Below are positions 1-4,418 of a stretch of DNA of 10,957 nucleotides, piece by piece. A program made the translations under genes and the position numbers. The DNA is from CAYZPE01 sp046050145 (lineage in GTDB: Bacteria; Patescibacteriota; Minisyncoccia; Phycocordibacterales; CAYZPE01): NCBI GenBank assembly GCA_046050145.1, contig JBJOQC010000051.1, positions 1-10,957 of the forward strand. The letters are read 5' to 3'. Each line of letters begins with the position of its first letter. Within the stretch, counting starts at the first letter, position 1. A model generated the notes under the pieces. The model was not told the DNA's origin, ran no database searches, and worked only from the letters and a program-made list of their open reading frames with translations.

Positions 1-308
1 TCGATAACATATTTATAGACCATACCCGATGTCACATAATCTTCTGAAGTAAGGTCGAGATCCATAAATCGCTCATAATTTCCCATATCCTGATCTGTCT
101 CGAGACCAGAGTCGAGCACAAAAACCTCACCATGCTCAGTTGGATTCATAGTACCCGCATCAACATTCAAATAAGGATCCACCTTTACAGGGTTTACCTT
201 ATATCCCTTTGCTTGGAGAATTTTTCCTATTGAAGATGCAGCGATTCCCTTACCGACACCTGACATCACACCTCCAACAACAAATATGTATTTATGACCT
301 TTTTTCAT
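1..308 (-). CDS. pyrG: CTP synthase, N-terminal fragment (runs off left edge)
   Basis: CTP synthase makes CTP from UTP, ATP and glutamine in the cytoplasm. The 102 visible codons cover the start of the synthetase (amidoligase) domain. They include a glycine-rich P-loop-like segment near residues 11-20 (GGVMSGVGKG), then KVDPYLNVDAGTMNPTEHGEVFV and the ETDQDMGNYERF block, all hallmarks of the family. The GVMSGVGKG form in place of the usual GVVSSLGKG is the type I associate with CPR bacteria. The ATG at 306-308 begins right before the conserved KKGHKYIFVVGG segment, so the start is secure. No Shine-Dalgarno precedes it; the upstream 20 bases are almost pure A/T. The glutaminase domain lies outside the window. 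A terminator-like hairpin sits only about 17 bases upstream of the start. Confidence 0.96.
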   Translation of the reverse strand, partial: MKKGHKYIFVVGGVMSGVGKGIAASSIGKILQAKGYKVNPVKVDPYLNVDAGTMNPTEHGEVFVLDSGLETDQDMGNYERFMDLDLTSEDYVTSGMVYKYVI

Positions 309-324
309 TGATTTTATTTTTTAC

Positions 325-358
325 AAAAAAAGAGAGGGTGGTTTGGACCACACCCTCT
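325..358 (-). terminator. Hairpin plus U-run between ftsX and pyrG; terminator or pyrG attenuator
   Basis: Read on the minus strand, AGAGGGTG-type and CACCCTCT arms (351-358 with 333-340) form an 8-bp stem followed by a run of seven T. The stem is roughly symmetric with an A-run on the other side, so it could act in both directions. It ends transcripts coming from ftsX, but it also lies inside the probable pyrG leader, downstream of a promoter-like sequence at 390-419. Confidence 0.75.
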
Positions 359-389
359 TTTAGTTTTTAGCGTTTCAAGTAACTAAAAT

Positions 390-419
390 ATTGTATCACA
401 GTAAATCTACCCGATACAA
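390..419 (-). promoter_or_regulatory. Probable pyrG promoter (extended -10)
   Basis: On the minus strand TTGTAT (419-414) and TACAAT (395-390) are 18 bases apart, and the -10 is preceded by TGA, giving the extended form TGATACAAT. The predicted start is near 383-384. The transcript would then run through the hairpin at 333-358 before reaching pyrG. Confidence 0.5.
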
Positions 420-437
420 AATAAACAAATATCTGAG

Positions 438-550
438 TCCTTAAAACGATGTTAGATGCGAGACGGTCGTAAAAATTGAGTAGAGTGTAGATAGCTACAC
501 TGCAGGAGTAATTTTTACGACCAACAAAGCAGATGACATTATTTTAAGGA
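438..550. repeat. Large imperfect palindrome immediately after ftsX
   Basis: Nested inverted repeats share one centre. The outer arms are TCCTTAAAA (438-446) and TTTTAAGGA (542-550). A 13-bp perfect pair follows, GGTCGTAAAAATT (465-477) with AATTTTTACGACC (510-522). The core is AGTGTAG/CTACACT around 484-501. The element fills the gap between the ftsX stop (553) and the pyrG promoter. There is no T-run right after the 13-bp arms, so it is not a simple terminator. It could be a MITE-like or REP-like insertion, or an RNA processing/stability hairpin. Confidence 0.7.
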
Positions 551-552
551 TT

Positions 553-1479
553 TTACAGATCAAGATATCGTTTAGCTCCGATATAACTCGAAAGCCCCCC
601 AATCGCAATACCAGACACCATTACAATAATAAAAATCTGGCCGAAATGACTCAGGTAATAATTAAAGACATTGAGACCTATAAAAAAATCTTGCGTTACC
701 GTACCGAGCGAGAATGTAATGGGATAAAAAAGAATTAAAGTAAGAATTCCCGCAATCAACCCGTACATAACTCCACTCACGATGAAAGGACCTTGAATAT
801 ATGAAGAGCTCGCACCAACAAGCTTCATTACAGAAATTTCTTCTCGAGAACTATAAATAGCAAGGCGGATAGTATTTACTGTAATAAGTACAGAAAGTAC
901 CACAAGGACGAGGGTTAGGAGAAGACCTAACTTCTCGGTAGAAGAAATAATCTTTGTGAGACGTTCCAAAATAAGTGCCTTATCGGTGTAATTAACCTTA
1001 TCAACAAGAGGAAGTCCTGCCGAAGAAAGTACATTTTTTTCCTGAATAAATGTCGCAATTGTTTGATACTGAGAAGGGTCCTTAGCACGAATAGCAAGTG
1101 ATGCCCCTAAAGGATTTTCATCAAGCTCCTGAAGAACCTGGAGTGTTACTTCATTATTTTCATGGCGCTTTTTAAATTGTGCCAAAGCCTCTTCTTTTGA
1201 GGTATACACTACACTCTCAACCTCAGGCAGAGCTTCGATCTCACCTTTAAACTGAAGAGCATTATCTTCAGTTGCAGACGTTACAAAATAGACATTTACA
1301 CCAACCTTACTCTTTATTTCTGAAAGTGATGTGTTGAGTATTGCACCCATAAAAATAATAGAGCCAATCACAAACAAAGTAATTGTCATCACAAGCACGG
1401 AAGAAAGTGAGACGAATCCATTTCGCCAAAAGTTAAAGAAGCCTGCCTTAACCATTCTTCGTATGTTTGTAAGTATCAT
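553..1479 (-). CDS. ftsX: Cell division protein FtsX (ABC transporter permease-like)
   Basis: FtsX is the membrane partner of the ATPase FtsE. In well-studied bacteria the complex relays divisome signals across the membrane to activate peptidoglycan hydrolases. The 308-residue protein has the classic layout. A short cytoplasmic N-terminus and a first membrane helix (about 22-46) are followed by an extracellular domain (about 50-180). Three more helices follow (about 184-206, 231-254, 280-303). The cytoplasmic segment EEISVMKLVGAS (213-224), which couples to FtsE, is well conserved. Length matches the usual ~300 residues. It follows ftsE with a 9-base gap, so the two are surely co-transcribed. 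No SD motif precedes the ATG, as for most genes here. The hydrolase or adaptor it controls is not in the window. Confidence 0.96.
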   Translation of the reverse strand: MILTNIRRMVKAGFFNFWRNGFVSLSSVLVMTITLFVIGSIIFMGAILNTSLSEIKSKVGVNVYFVTSATEDNALQFKGEIEALPEVESVVYTSKEEALAQFKKRHENNEVTLQVLQELDENPLGASLAIRAKDPSQYQTIATFIQEKNVLSSAGLPLVDKVNYTDKALILERLTKIISSTEKLGLLLTLVLVVLSVLITVNTIRLAIYSSREEISVMKLVGASSSYIQGPFIVSGVMYGLIAGILTLILFYPITFSLGTVTQDFFIGLNVFNYYLSHFGQIFIIVMVSGIAIGGLSSYIGAKRYLDL

Positions 1480-1488
1480 AATTTTTTA

Positions 1489-2169
1489 TTATAAGACATA
1501 ACCTCCCTTCTGATCATCCCGAATGATACGTCCTCCTTCCATAGTCATCACACGACCACCCAGAGCCTCCACAACACCTTTATTATGAGTAGTTAAAATA
1601 ACAATAGTACCTAGATCATTTATTTTTTTAAAAATCTGTACAATGTCATAGGTATTAATAGGATCAAGATTCCCTGTTGGTTCATCAGCGATTACAATAT
1701 CAGGCTGATTCACAATCGCTCGTGCAATAGCAACACGCTGACGCTCCCCACCTGACAATTCCTTTGGAAAATTCCAAATCTTTTTACCAAGATCCACAAG
1801 ATCTAGTACATGAGGAACGTCTGATTCGATCTCTTCATCACTCTTTCCTGCAGCCTCCATCGCAAACGCAATATTTTCATATATAGTTTTGTGTGGAAGT
1901 AAACGAAAATCCTGAAAAACCACACCGATCCTTCGTCGATAATTATTTATTTCATGCTTTCGCAAACTTTGTATATTGGTAGATTCAAAAAAAATATTAC
2001 CTTTTGTAGGTTTTTCTTCTGCAAGAATCATCTTGAGAAGAGTAGTTTTACCAGCACCTGAATGCCCTACAATAGTTACAAACTCCTTTGGTTCGACAGA
2101 AAAAGTAATATCGTCGAGGGCGATTGATTTATCAGCGTATATTTTTGATACTTTATCGAAATAAATCAT
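1489..2169 (-). CDS. ftsE: Cell division ATP-binding protein FtsE
   Basis: This is the ATPase subunit of the FtsEX complex on the inner face of the membrane. All ABC motifs are visible: Walker A GHSGAGKT (35-42), Q-loop in VVFQDFRLLP (about 83-92), signature LSGGERQRVAIARA (138-151), Walker B DIVIADEPTGNLD (157-169), and H-loop histidine H195. The VVFQDFRLL and EPTGNLDP segments are typical of FtsE within the LolD/MacB-like group. The 226-residue length is standard. The gene lies 62 bases downstream of prfB and 9 bases upstream of ftsX. An extended -10 sequence sits in the gap to prfB, so ftsEX can have its own promoter besides prfB read-through. Confidence 0.97.
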   Translation of the reverse strand: MIYFDKVSKIYADKSIALDDITFSVEPKEFVTIVGHSGAGKTTLLKMILAEEKPTKGNIFFESTNIQSLRKHEINNYRRRIGVVFQDFRLLPHKTIYENIAFAMEAAGKSDEEIESDVPHVLDLVDLGKKIWNFPKELSGGERQRVAIARAIVNQPDIVIADEPTGNLDPINTYDIVQIFKKINDLGTIVILTTHNKGVVEALGGRVMTMEGGRIIRDDQKGGYVL

Positions 2170-2199
2170 AGAAAATATAACAATACGAAATACCGAGAC

Positions 2200-2215
2200 T
2201 CTAAAAAGTATATCA
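2200..2215 (-). promoter_or_regulatory. Probable ftsE promoter (extended -10 TGATATACT)
   Basis: In the prfB-ftsE gap the minus strand reads TGATATACT (2215-2207), an extended -10 with no clear -35. The predicted start is near 2200, giving a leader of about 30 bases. The context TTACTGTGATA is shared with the pyrG promoter at about 390-402. Confidence 0.4.
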
Positions 2216-2231
2216 CAGTAAGAAGATGATT

Positions 2232-3104
2232 TTATAGAGTTTTTTCAGCATCAATAAAATCCTGAATATCTCCTTCGAGAACCTTATCAATATTGGCTGT
2301 TTCTACATTTGTACGATGATCTTTTACCATTTTGTATGGATGCATGACATAAGAGCGGATCTGATTTCCCCATTCTATTTGGGTAGTTTTTGAAATATAC
2401 ATACCTTTTTCTTTACTCTTTCGTTCATCTTCAAGCATTTTATATAGCTTTCCTTTAAGGATTTTTAAAGCCTGCTCGCGATTCTGAGCCTGGCTCCTTT
2501 CTGAATCCACATGAGCAGAAATATTTGAAGGAATGTGTACAATACGCACCGCTGTCTCACGCTTATTTACATTTTGCCCACCTGGACCACTCGATCGAGC
2601 AAACTCAATACGAAGCTCATCATCAGGAATTGGAATTTCCTCTACTTTTTCAAATTTTGGAATAACCTCAACAAGAGAAAATGAAGTATGCCGAAGTTTT
2701 TTAGCATTGAATGGTGAAATACGAACAAGTCGATGAACTCCGGATTCATTTTTGAGAGCACCATATACACCAGAACCCACAATATCGAGTGTTATATTTC
2801 TAAAACCCCCATGATCATTTTCATTTTGATGAATAACACTAAATCCCCAACCTCGGGATTCAAAATATTTCATATACATATGGAGAAGTATTGCTGAGAA
2901 ATCCTCAGCATCGTCACCTCCTGCTCCCGAAAAAATAGTCATTATCGCCGCACCTTTATCATATTTTCCTAACCCTTCCGCCTTATCTTTAAGCTCCTGA
3001 AGTTCTTTAATTGCTGCTTGCGCCTTGTGTTTATCAGACCAAAAATCTGGAGCGACCATTCGCTCTTCAAGTTCTTTTATTTTTATTTCGAGCTCTGTCG
3101 CCAT
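2232..3104 (-). CDS. prfB: Peptide chain release factor 2, short form
   Basis: RF2 recognises UGA and UAA in the ribosomal A site and triggers peptide release. The stop-codon-reading tripeptide SPF is at residues 130-132 (HRLVRISPF) and the catalytic GGQ at 175-177 (SSGPGGQNVNK). The C-terminal block IRSYVMHPYKMVKDHRTNVET is also conserved. I place the start at 3104 (MATELEIK). The open frame continues upstream to an ATG at 3203, but that part lies inside the terminator and 3' end of the adjacent RNA gene. The protein is 290 residues, against 365 in E. coli. From GGQ to the C-terminus the lengths are equal (113 residues), so about 75 residues are missing from domain 1, between LKDKAEG and LGKYDKG (about 39-50). 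There is no programmed frameshift site. No SD is seen and the message may be leaderless. Confidence 0.93.
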   Translation of the reverse strand: MATELEIKIKELEERMVAPDFWSDKHKAQAAIKELQELKDKAEGLGKYDKGAAIMTIFSGAGGDDAEDFSAILLHMYMKYFESRGWGFSVIHQNENDHGGFRNITLDIVGSGVYGALKNESGVHRLVRISPFNAKKLRHTSFSLVEVIPKFEKVEEIPIPDDELRIEFARSSGPGGQNVNKRETAVRIVHIPSNISAHVDSERSQAQNREQALKILKGKLYKMLEDERKSKEKGMYISKTTQIEWGNQIRSYVMHPYKMVKDHRTNVETANIDKVLEGDIQDFIDAEKTL

Positions 3105-3110
3105 GCGCTT

Positions 3111-3139
3111 AGTATATGTGAACAAAACAAAATAAAAAA
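3111..3139 (-). promoter_or_regulatory. Possible prfB promoter giving a leaderless message
   Basis: On the minus strand TATACT (3116-3111) lies 6 bases before the prfB ATG. A start point at normal spacing would fall on or next to the A of the ATG. The T-run of the RNA terminator (3139-3134) is 17 bases upstream and could serve as a poor -35. There is no SD, which fits a leaderless message. Confidence 0.35.
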
Positions 3140-3184
3140 GCCGTCTGACTTGGCCCTTCCACACGGGACCAAATCTAGACGGCT
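3133..3184 (-). terminator. Strong intrinsic terminator of the structured RNA
   Basis: Minus-strand arms AGCCGTCT (3184-3177) and AGACGGCT (3146-3139) form a perfect 8-bp stem, extended inside by TTGG/CCAA pairing, and are followed by six T (3139-3134). The T-run is present only on the minus strand, which fixes the direction of the RNA gene. Confidence 0.9.
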
Positions 3185-3483
3185 GCCGCTTCTGCTGTGC
3201 CATAGTTGCACAGGCTCACTGGAACAACAAGAGGAAGAGGTTGCCTTCGGGCGTATCGCACAAGGCGGCGCCGACAACATTCACTCACACCCAATGGAAG
3301 TTTTTTGTCGCATAGCCAGTACGACCATTGGCGACACCGGATCATCAGTCGAGATGGTCTAAGGCACTTAGCTATCATCGCATTTCACCGCTCCAGCTAA
3401 GTGACTGGGCACCAGTTTTTCGCGGGTATCTAATCCACGTAAGTACACCTCGACTTTCCGGTAAAGGAATAGACAATTCCTTT
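3133..3483 (-). ncRNA. Structured RNA (~350 nt) carrying the 16S rRNA 690 and 790 loops
   Basis: I do not recognise this RNA family. It is a stand-alone transcript: an extended -10 (TGATACGAT, 3498-3490) predicts +1 at about 3483, and a strong terminator ends it at about 3133. Folding by eye on the minus strand, from the 5' end: an 8-bp hairpin AAAGGAAU/AUUCCUUU (3483-3463), then a long-range helix ACCGGA/UCCGGU plus AGUCGAG/CUCGACU (3462-3449 with 3353-3336). That helix encloses a hairpin 3439-3421 with loop AUUAGAUAC (GGATTAGATACCC, identical to the 16S h24 790 loop). It also encloses a short hairpin 3416-3404, and a hairpin 3403-3365 with a 9-bp stem topped by AGCGGTGAAATGCG (identical to the 16S h23 690 loop). 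Outside the helix are a 7+5-bp stem (3331-3291), a GC-rich hairpin at about 3280-3240, a CAAC/GUUG hairpin with a pyrimidine-rich loop (about 3243-3225), and a 6-bp hairpin with loop AACUAUG (3213-3195). The order of the two 16S elements is reversed relative to rRNA, so it is not an rRNA fragment. It does not match tmRNA, RNase P, 6S or SRP RNA. Confidence 0.85.
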
Positions 3484-3489
3484 GTAATA

Positions 3490-3498
3490 ATCGTATCA
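3490..3498 (-). promoter_or_regulatory. Extended -10 promoter of the structured RNA
   Basis: Minus strand TGATACGAT is a TGn extended -10. The predicted +1 is about 3483, exactly where the first 8-bp hairpin begins. No good -35 is visible at 16-18 bases. An alternative -10 (TATACT, 3524-3519) lies upstream. Confidence 0.45.
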
Positions 3499-3538
3499 AA
3501 ATTGAAAATTAAAGAGAAGTATACTACCATTCGAGAGA

Positions 3539-3652
3539 CGCTGCTGTAGTTGTTCTTGGTGGGTTCGCCATTTAAGTGCTGTTGTAGCTGTTTTGGTTGA
3601 TATCACCAGTAGATTGCCGTTGTAGCTGTTTTGGTAGGTATCACCAACTAAC
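3539..3652 (+). repeat. Three tandem 38-nt repeats resembling the 5' part of tRNA-Thr
   Basis: Copies begin at 3539, 3577 and 3615, an exact 38-base period. The best-conserved core is G(C/T)TGTAG(C/T)TGTT(T/C)TTGGT, followed by a short hairpin (TGGT...ACCA) ending in CACC or CGCC. Copy three shares its first twelve bases, GCCGTTGTAGCT, with the tRNA-Thr gene that starts at 3691, and then TTGG at the matching D-loop place. The block lies between two divergent RNA genes. The period is not a multiple of three and no protein is evident. I infer that they are decayed tRNA-derived duplications. Confidence 0.7.
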
Positions 3653-3675
3653 CGGTTCTATGTTATTTTAAGCAT

Positions 3676-3681
3676 TATAGT
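3676..3681 (+). promoter_or_regulatory. Possible -10 of the tRNA-Thr promoter
   Basis: TATAGT lies nine bases before the tRNA, predicting a start about three bases upstream of its first nucleotide. No convincing -35 is visible. Confidence 0.35.
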
Positions 3682-3690
3682 TAAACCACC

Positions 3691-3763
3691 GCCGTTGTAG
3701 CTCAGTTGGCAGAGCACGTCATTGGTAATGACGAGGTCTCCGGTTCGATCCCGGACAATGGCT
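3691..3763 (+). tRNA. tRNA-Thr (anticodon GGU)
   Basis: A full cloverleaf can be drawn. The acceptor GCCGTTG pairs with CAATGGC (one G-U). The D arm is GCTC/GAGC. The anticodon stem CGTCA/TGACG carries loop TTGGTAA, giving anticodon GGT. The variable loop is AGGTC and the T arm TCCGG-TTCGATC-CCGGA, with discriminator T. The following bases are CAA, so no CCA is encoded at this position. A second copy of the last 18 bases lies 172 bases downstream and there it is followed by CA, giving TCCA. It is not clear from sequence alone which 3' end is used. Confidence 0.95.
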
Positions 3764-3936
3764 CAAGTTGTATCACTACTTGAGAAGTGAAGCATGCAAA
3801 CTGCTTTGCATGCGTCCGGGATCGAAGGCCGGAGCATGTCACAAAGTGACAGTGAGGCGGGATCGAGAGTACTTAGTCTTTTGAAACAGAAGTGATAAAA
3901 GACTTAGTAACTCGTGATGATCCCGGACAATGGCTC
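3747..3936 (+). repeat. tRNA 3'-end duplication with inverted T-arm echoes and hairpins
   Basis: GATCCCGGACAATGGCTC occurs at 3747-3764, inside the tRNA, and again at 3919-3936 in the same direction. Between them are a perfect 9-bp hairpin GCATGCAAA/TTTGCATGC (3792-3813), an inverted T-arm echo TCCGGGATCGAA (3815-3826) and a small hairpin TGTCAC/GTGACA (3837-3851). A longer stem is also present: CGGGATCGAG with AGTCTTTT (about 3859-3883) pairs with AAAAGACT (3896-3903) and CTC...GATCCCG (3911-3925). The inverted echo can pair with either direct copy. The layout resembles att-site duplication by a tiny element, or a tRNA tail that folds on itself. No gene lies inside. Confidence 0.75.
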
Positions 3937-3947
3937 CAACATATGTA

Positions 3948-3988
3948 ACAAAAAACACCTGCTTGTATGCAGATGTTTTTTGTTTTTT
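3948..3988 (+). terminator. Intrinsic terminator after tRNA-Thr and its tail
   Basis: Arms 3948-3962 and 3969-3983 form a 15-bp stem with one mismatch and a 6-base loop, followed by six T on the plus strand. The A-rich 5' arm means it may work in both directions. Confidence 0.85.
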
Positions 3989-4014
3989 ATATAAAAATCT
4001 TTAGCTTAAAAAAA

Positions 4015-4056
4015 TTAAGCTTTTGGTTGTTGTGGCTTTGGCTTTGGTGTTTCCAT
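4015..4056 (-). CDS. Possible 13-residue Lys/Pro/Gln-rich peptide
   Basis: The minus strand encodes METPKPKPQQPKA, then TAA. The composition is strikingly non-random for an AT-rich intergenic stretch, with alternating Lys-Pro. The extended -10 TGATATAAT (4142-4134) lies 78 bases upstream and points at it. There is no SD and the stop codon sits in a hairpin. It may be a real micro-peptide, a decayed C-terminus, or chance. Confidence 0.25.
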   Translation of the reverse strand: METPKPKPQQPKA

Positions 4057-4262
4057 AGTATTTTAGCGATGATATGCGTTAATTGCTAACCATCGACCCT
4101 GTAGTTTAAACACATTGTTTTTACTACCTACCAATTATATCACTGTGACTTATAGAGCCCACTTGAACAAAAGCTATTTTTATGGTATTTTTTACGTAAA
4201 ATATAGCTTTTTAAGCAACATCCTGTGAATAACTGTGGTCTAAAATAGAATTCTTTTTAGGG

Positions 4263-4282
4263 ATTTGTTTACATAAACAAAT
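4263..4282. repeat. 9-bp inverted repeat ATTTGTTTA/TAAACAAAT
   Basis: The arms are perfect with a two-base centre. It could be an operator, or a hairpin at the end of the small ORF at 4269-4322. No T-run follows it on either strand. Confidence 0.4.
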
Positions 4283-4322
4283 AGATGACACTAAAAAACA
4301 CCGCTAAAAAGATAAATACCAT
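4269..4322 (-). CDS. Possible 17-residue hydrophobic peptide
   Basis: MVFIFLAVFFSVIYLFM is entirely hydrophobic, like a single membrane helix, and is preceded by GGAGG (4330-4326), although only three bases from the ATG, which is short for an SD. Its stop overlaps the palindrome at 4263-4282. It lies about 100 bases downstream of the YibE/F gene on the same strand. Small membrane peptides of this type can be toxins or regulators, but AT-rich DNA yields such frames by chance. Confidence 0.25.
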   Translation of the reverse strand: MVFIFLAVFFSVIYLFM

Positions 4323-4418
4323 CTACCTCCAATATCATCTTTTTTTACTCCAGAAAAATTGGGGTTAAAATACTTTGTCTCGATATACAGAAATACCAAC
4401 TTCACACAACCGAAAATA

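Larger units (their letters stand above)
3989..4418. other. AT-rich intergenic region between convergent units
   Basis: No ordinary gene is present. The region holds several inverted repeats: AGCTTAA/TTAAGCT at 4003-4021, CGATG...CATCG with inner GTTA/TAAC at about 4067-4095, and a long AAAGCTAT...ATAGCTTT hairpin with T tail at 4169-4212. A 9-bp palindrome lies at 4263-4282. A single DnaA-box-like TGTGAATAA is at 4224-4232. An extended -10 (TGATATAAT) faces left at 4142-4134. Two tiny ORFs are listed separately. Confidence 0.6.

Noticed and set aside
1976..2736. Plus-strand open frames at 1976-2164 and 2533-2736
   Set aside because: They lie wholly inside ftsE and prfB on the opposite strand and their translations look like antisense shadows.
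3105..3203. N-terminal extension of RF2 (start at 3203)
   Set aside because: The extra 33 residues are encoded by the RNA's last hairpin and terminator and do not resemble RF2.
3175..3378. Minus-strand frame ending NYGTAEAAAV, like a tmRNA tag
   Set aside because: No tmRNA acceptor/T-arm, no CCA end and no tmRNA 5' motif are present on either side. The stop lies in the terminator hairpin. The region is better explained as a structured RNA.
3365..3439. Degenerate 16S rRNA fragment or assembly chimera
   Set aside because: Only the two loops match 16S. The flanking stems, order and spacing do not, and both loops sit on perfect new stems, so it is not a piece of an rRNA gene.
3133..3483. RNase P RNA, 6S RNA, SRP RNA or group I intron
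   Set aside because: The conserved RNase P blocks (GAGGAAAGTCC, ACAGAA), the 6S bubble, the SRP tip and the group I core are not seen. A GGAAAGTC string near 3459 is not in the right context.
3539..3652. CRISPR array
   Set aside because: The period is 38 bases with the whole unit conserved, there are no unique spacers, and no cas genes are present.
4224..4232. DnaA box and possible replication origin
   Set aside because: Only a single box-like site is visible, with no cluster and no dnaA/dnaN nearby.
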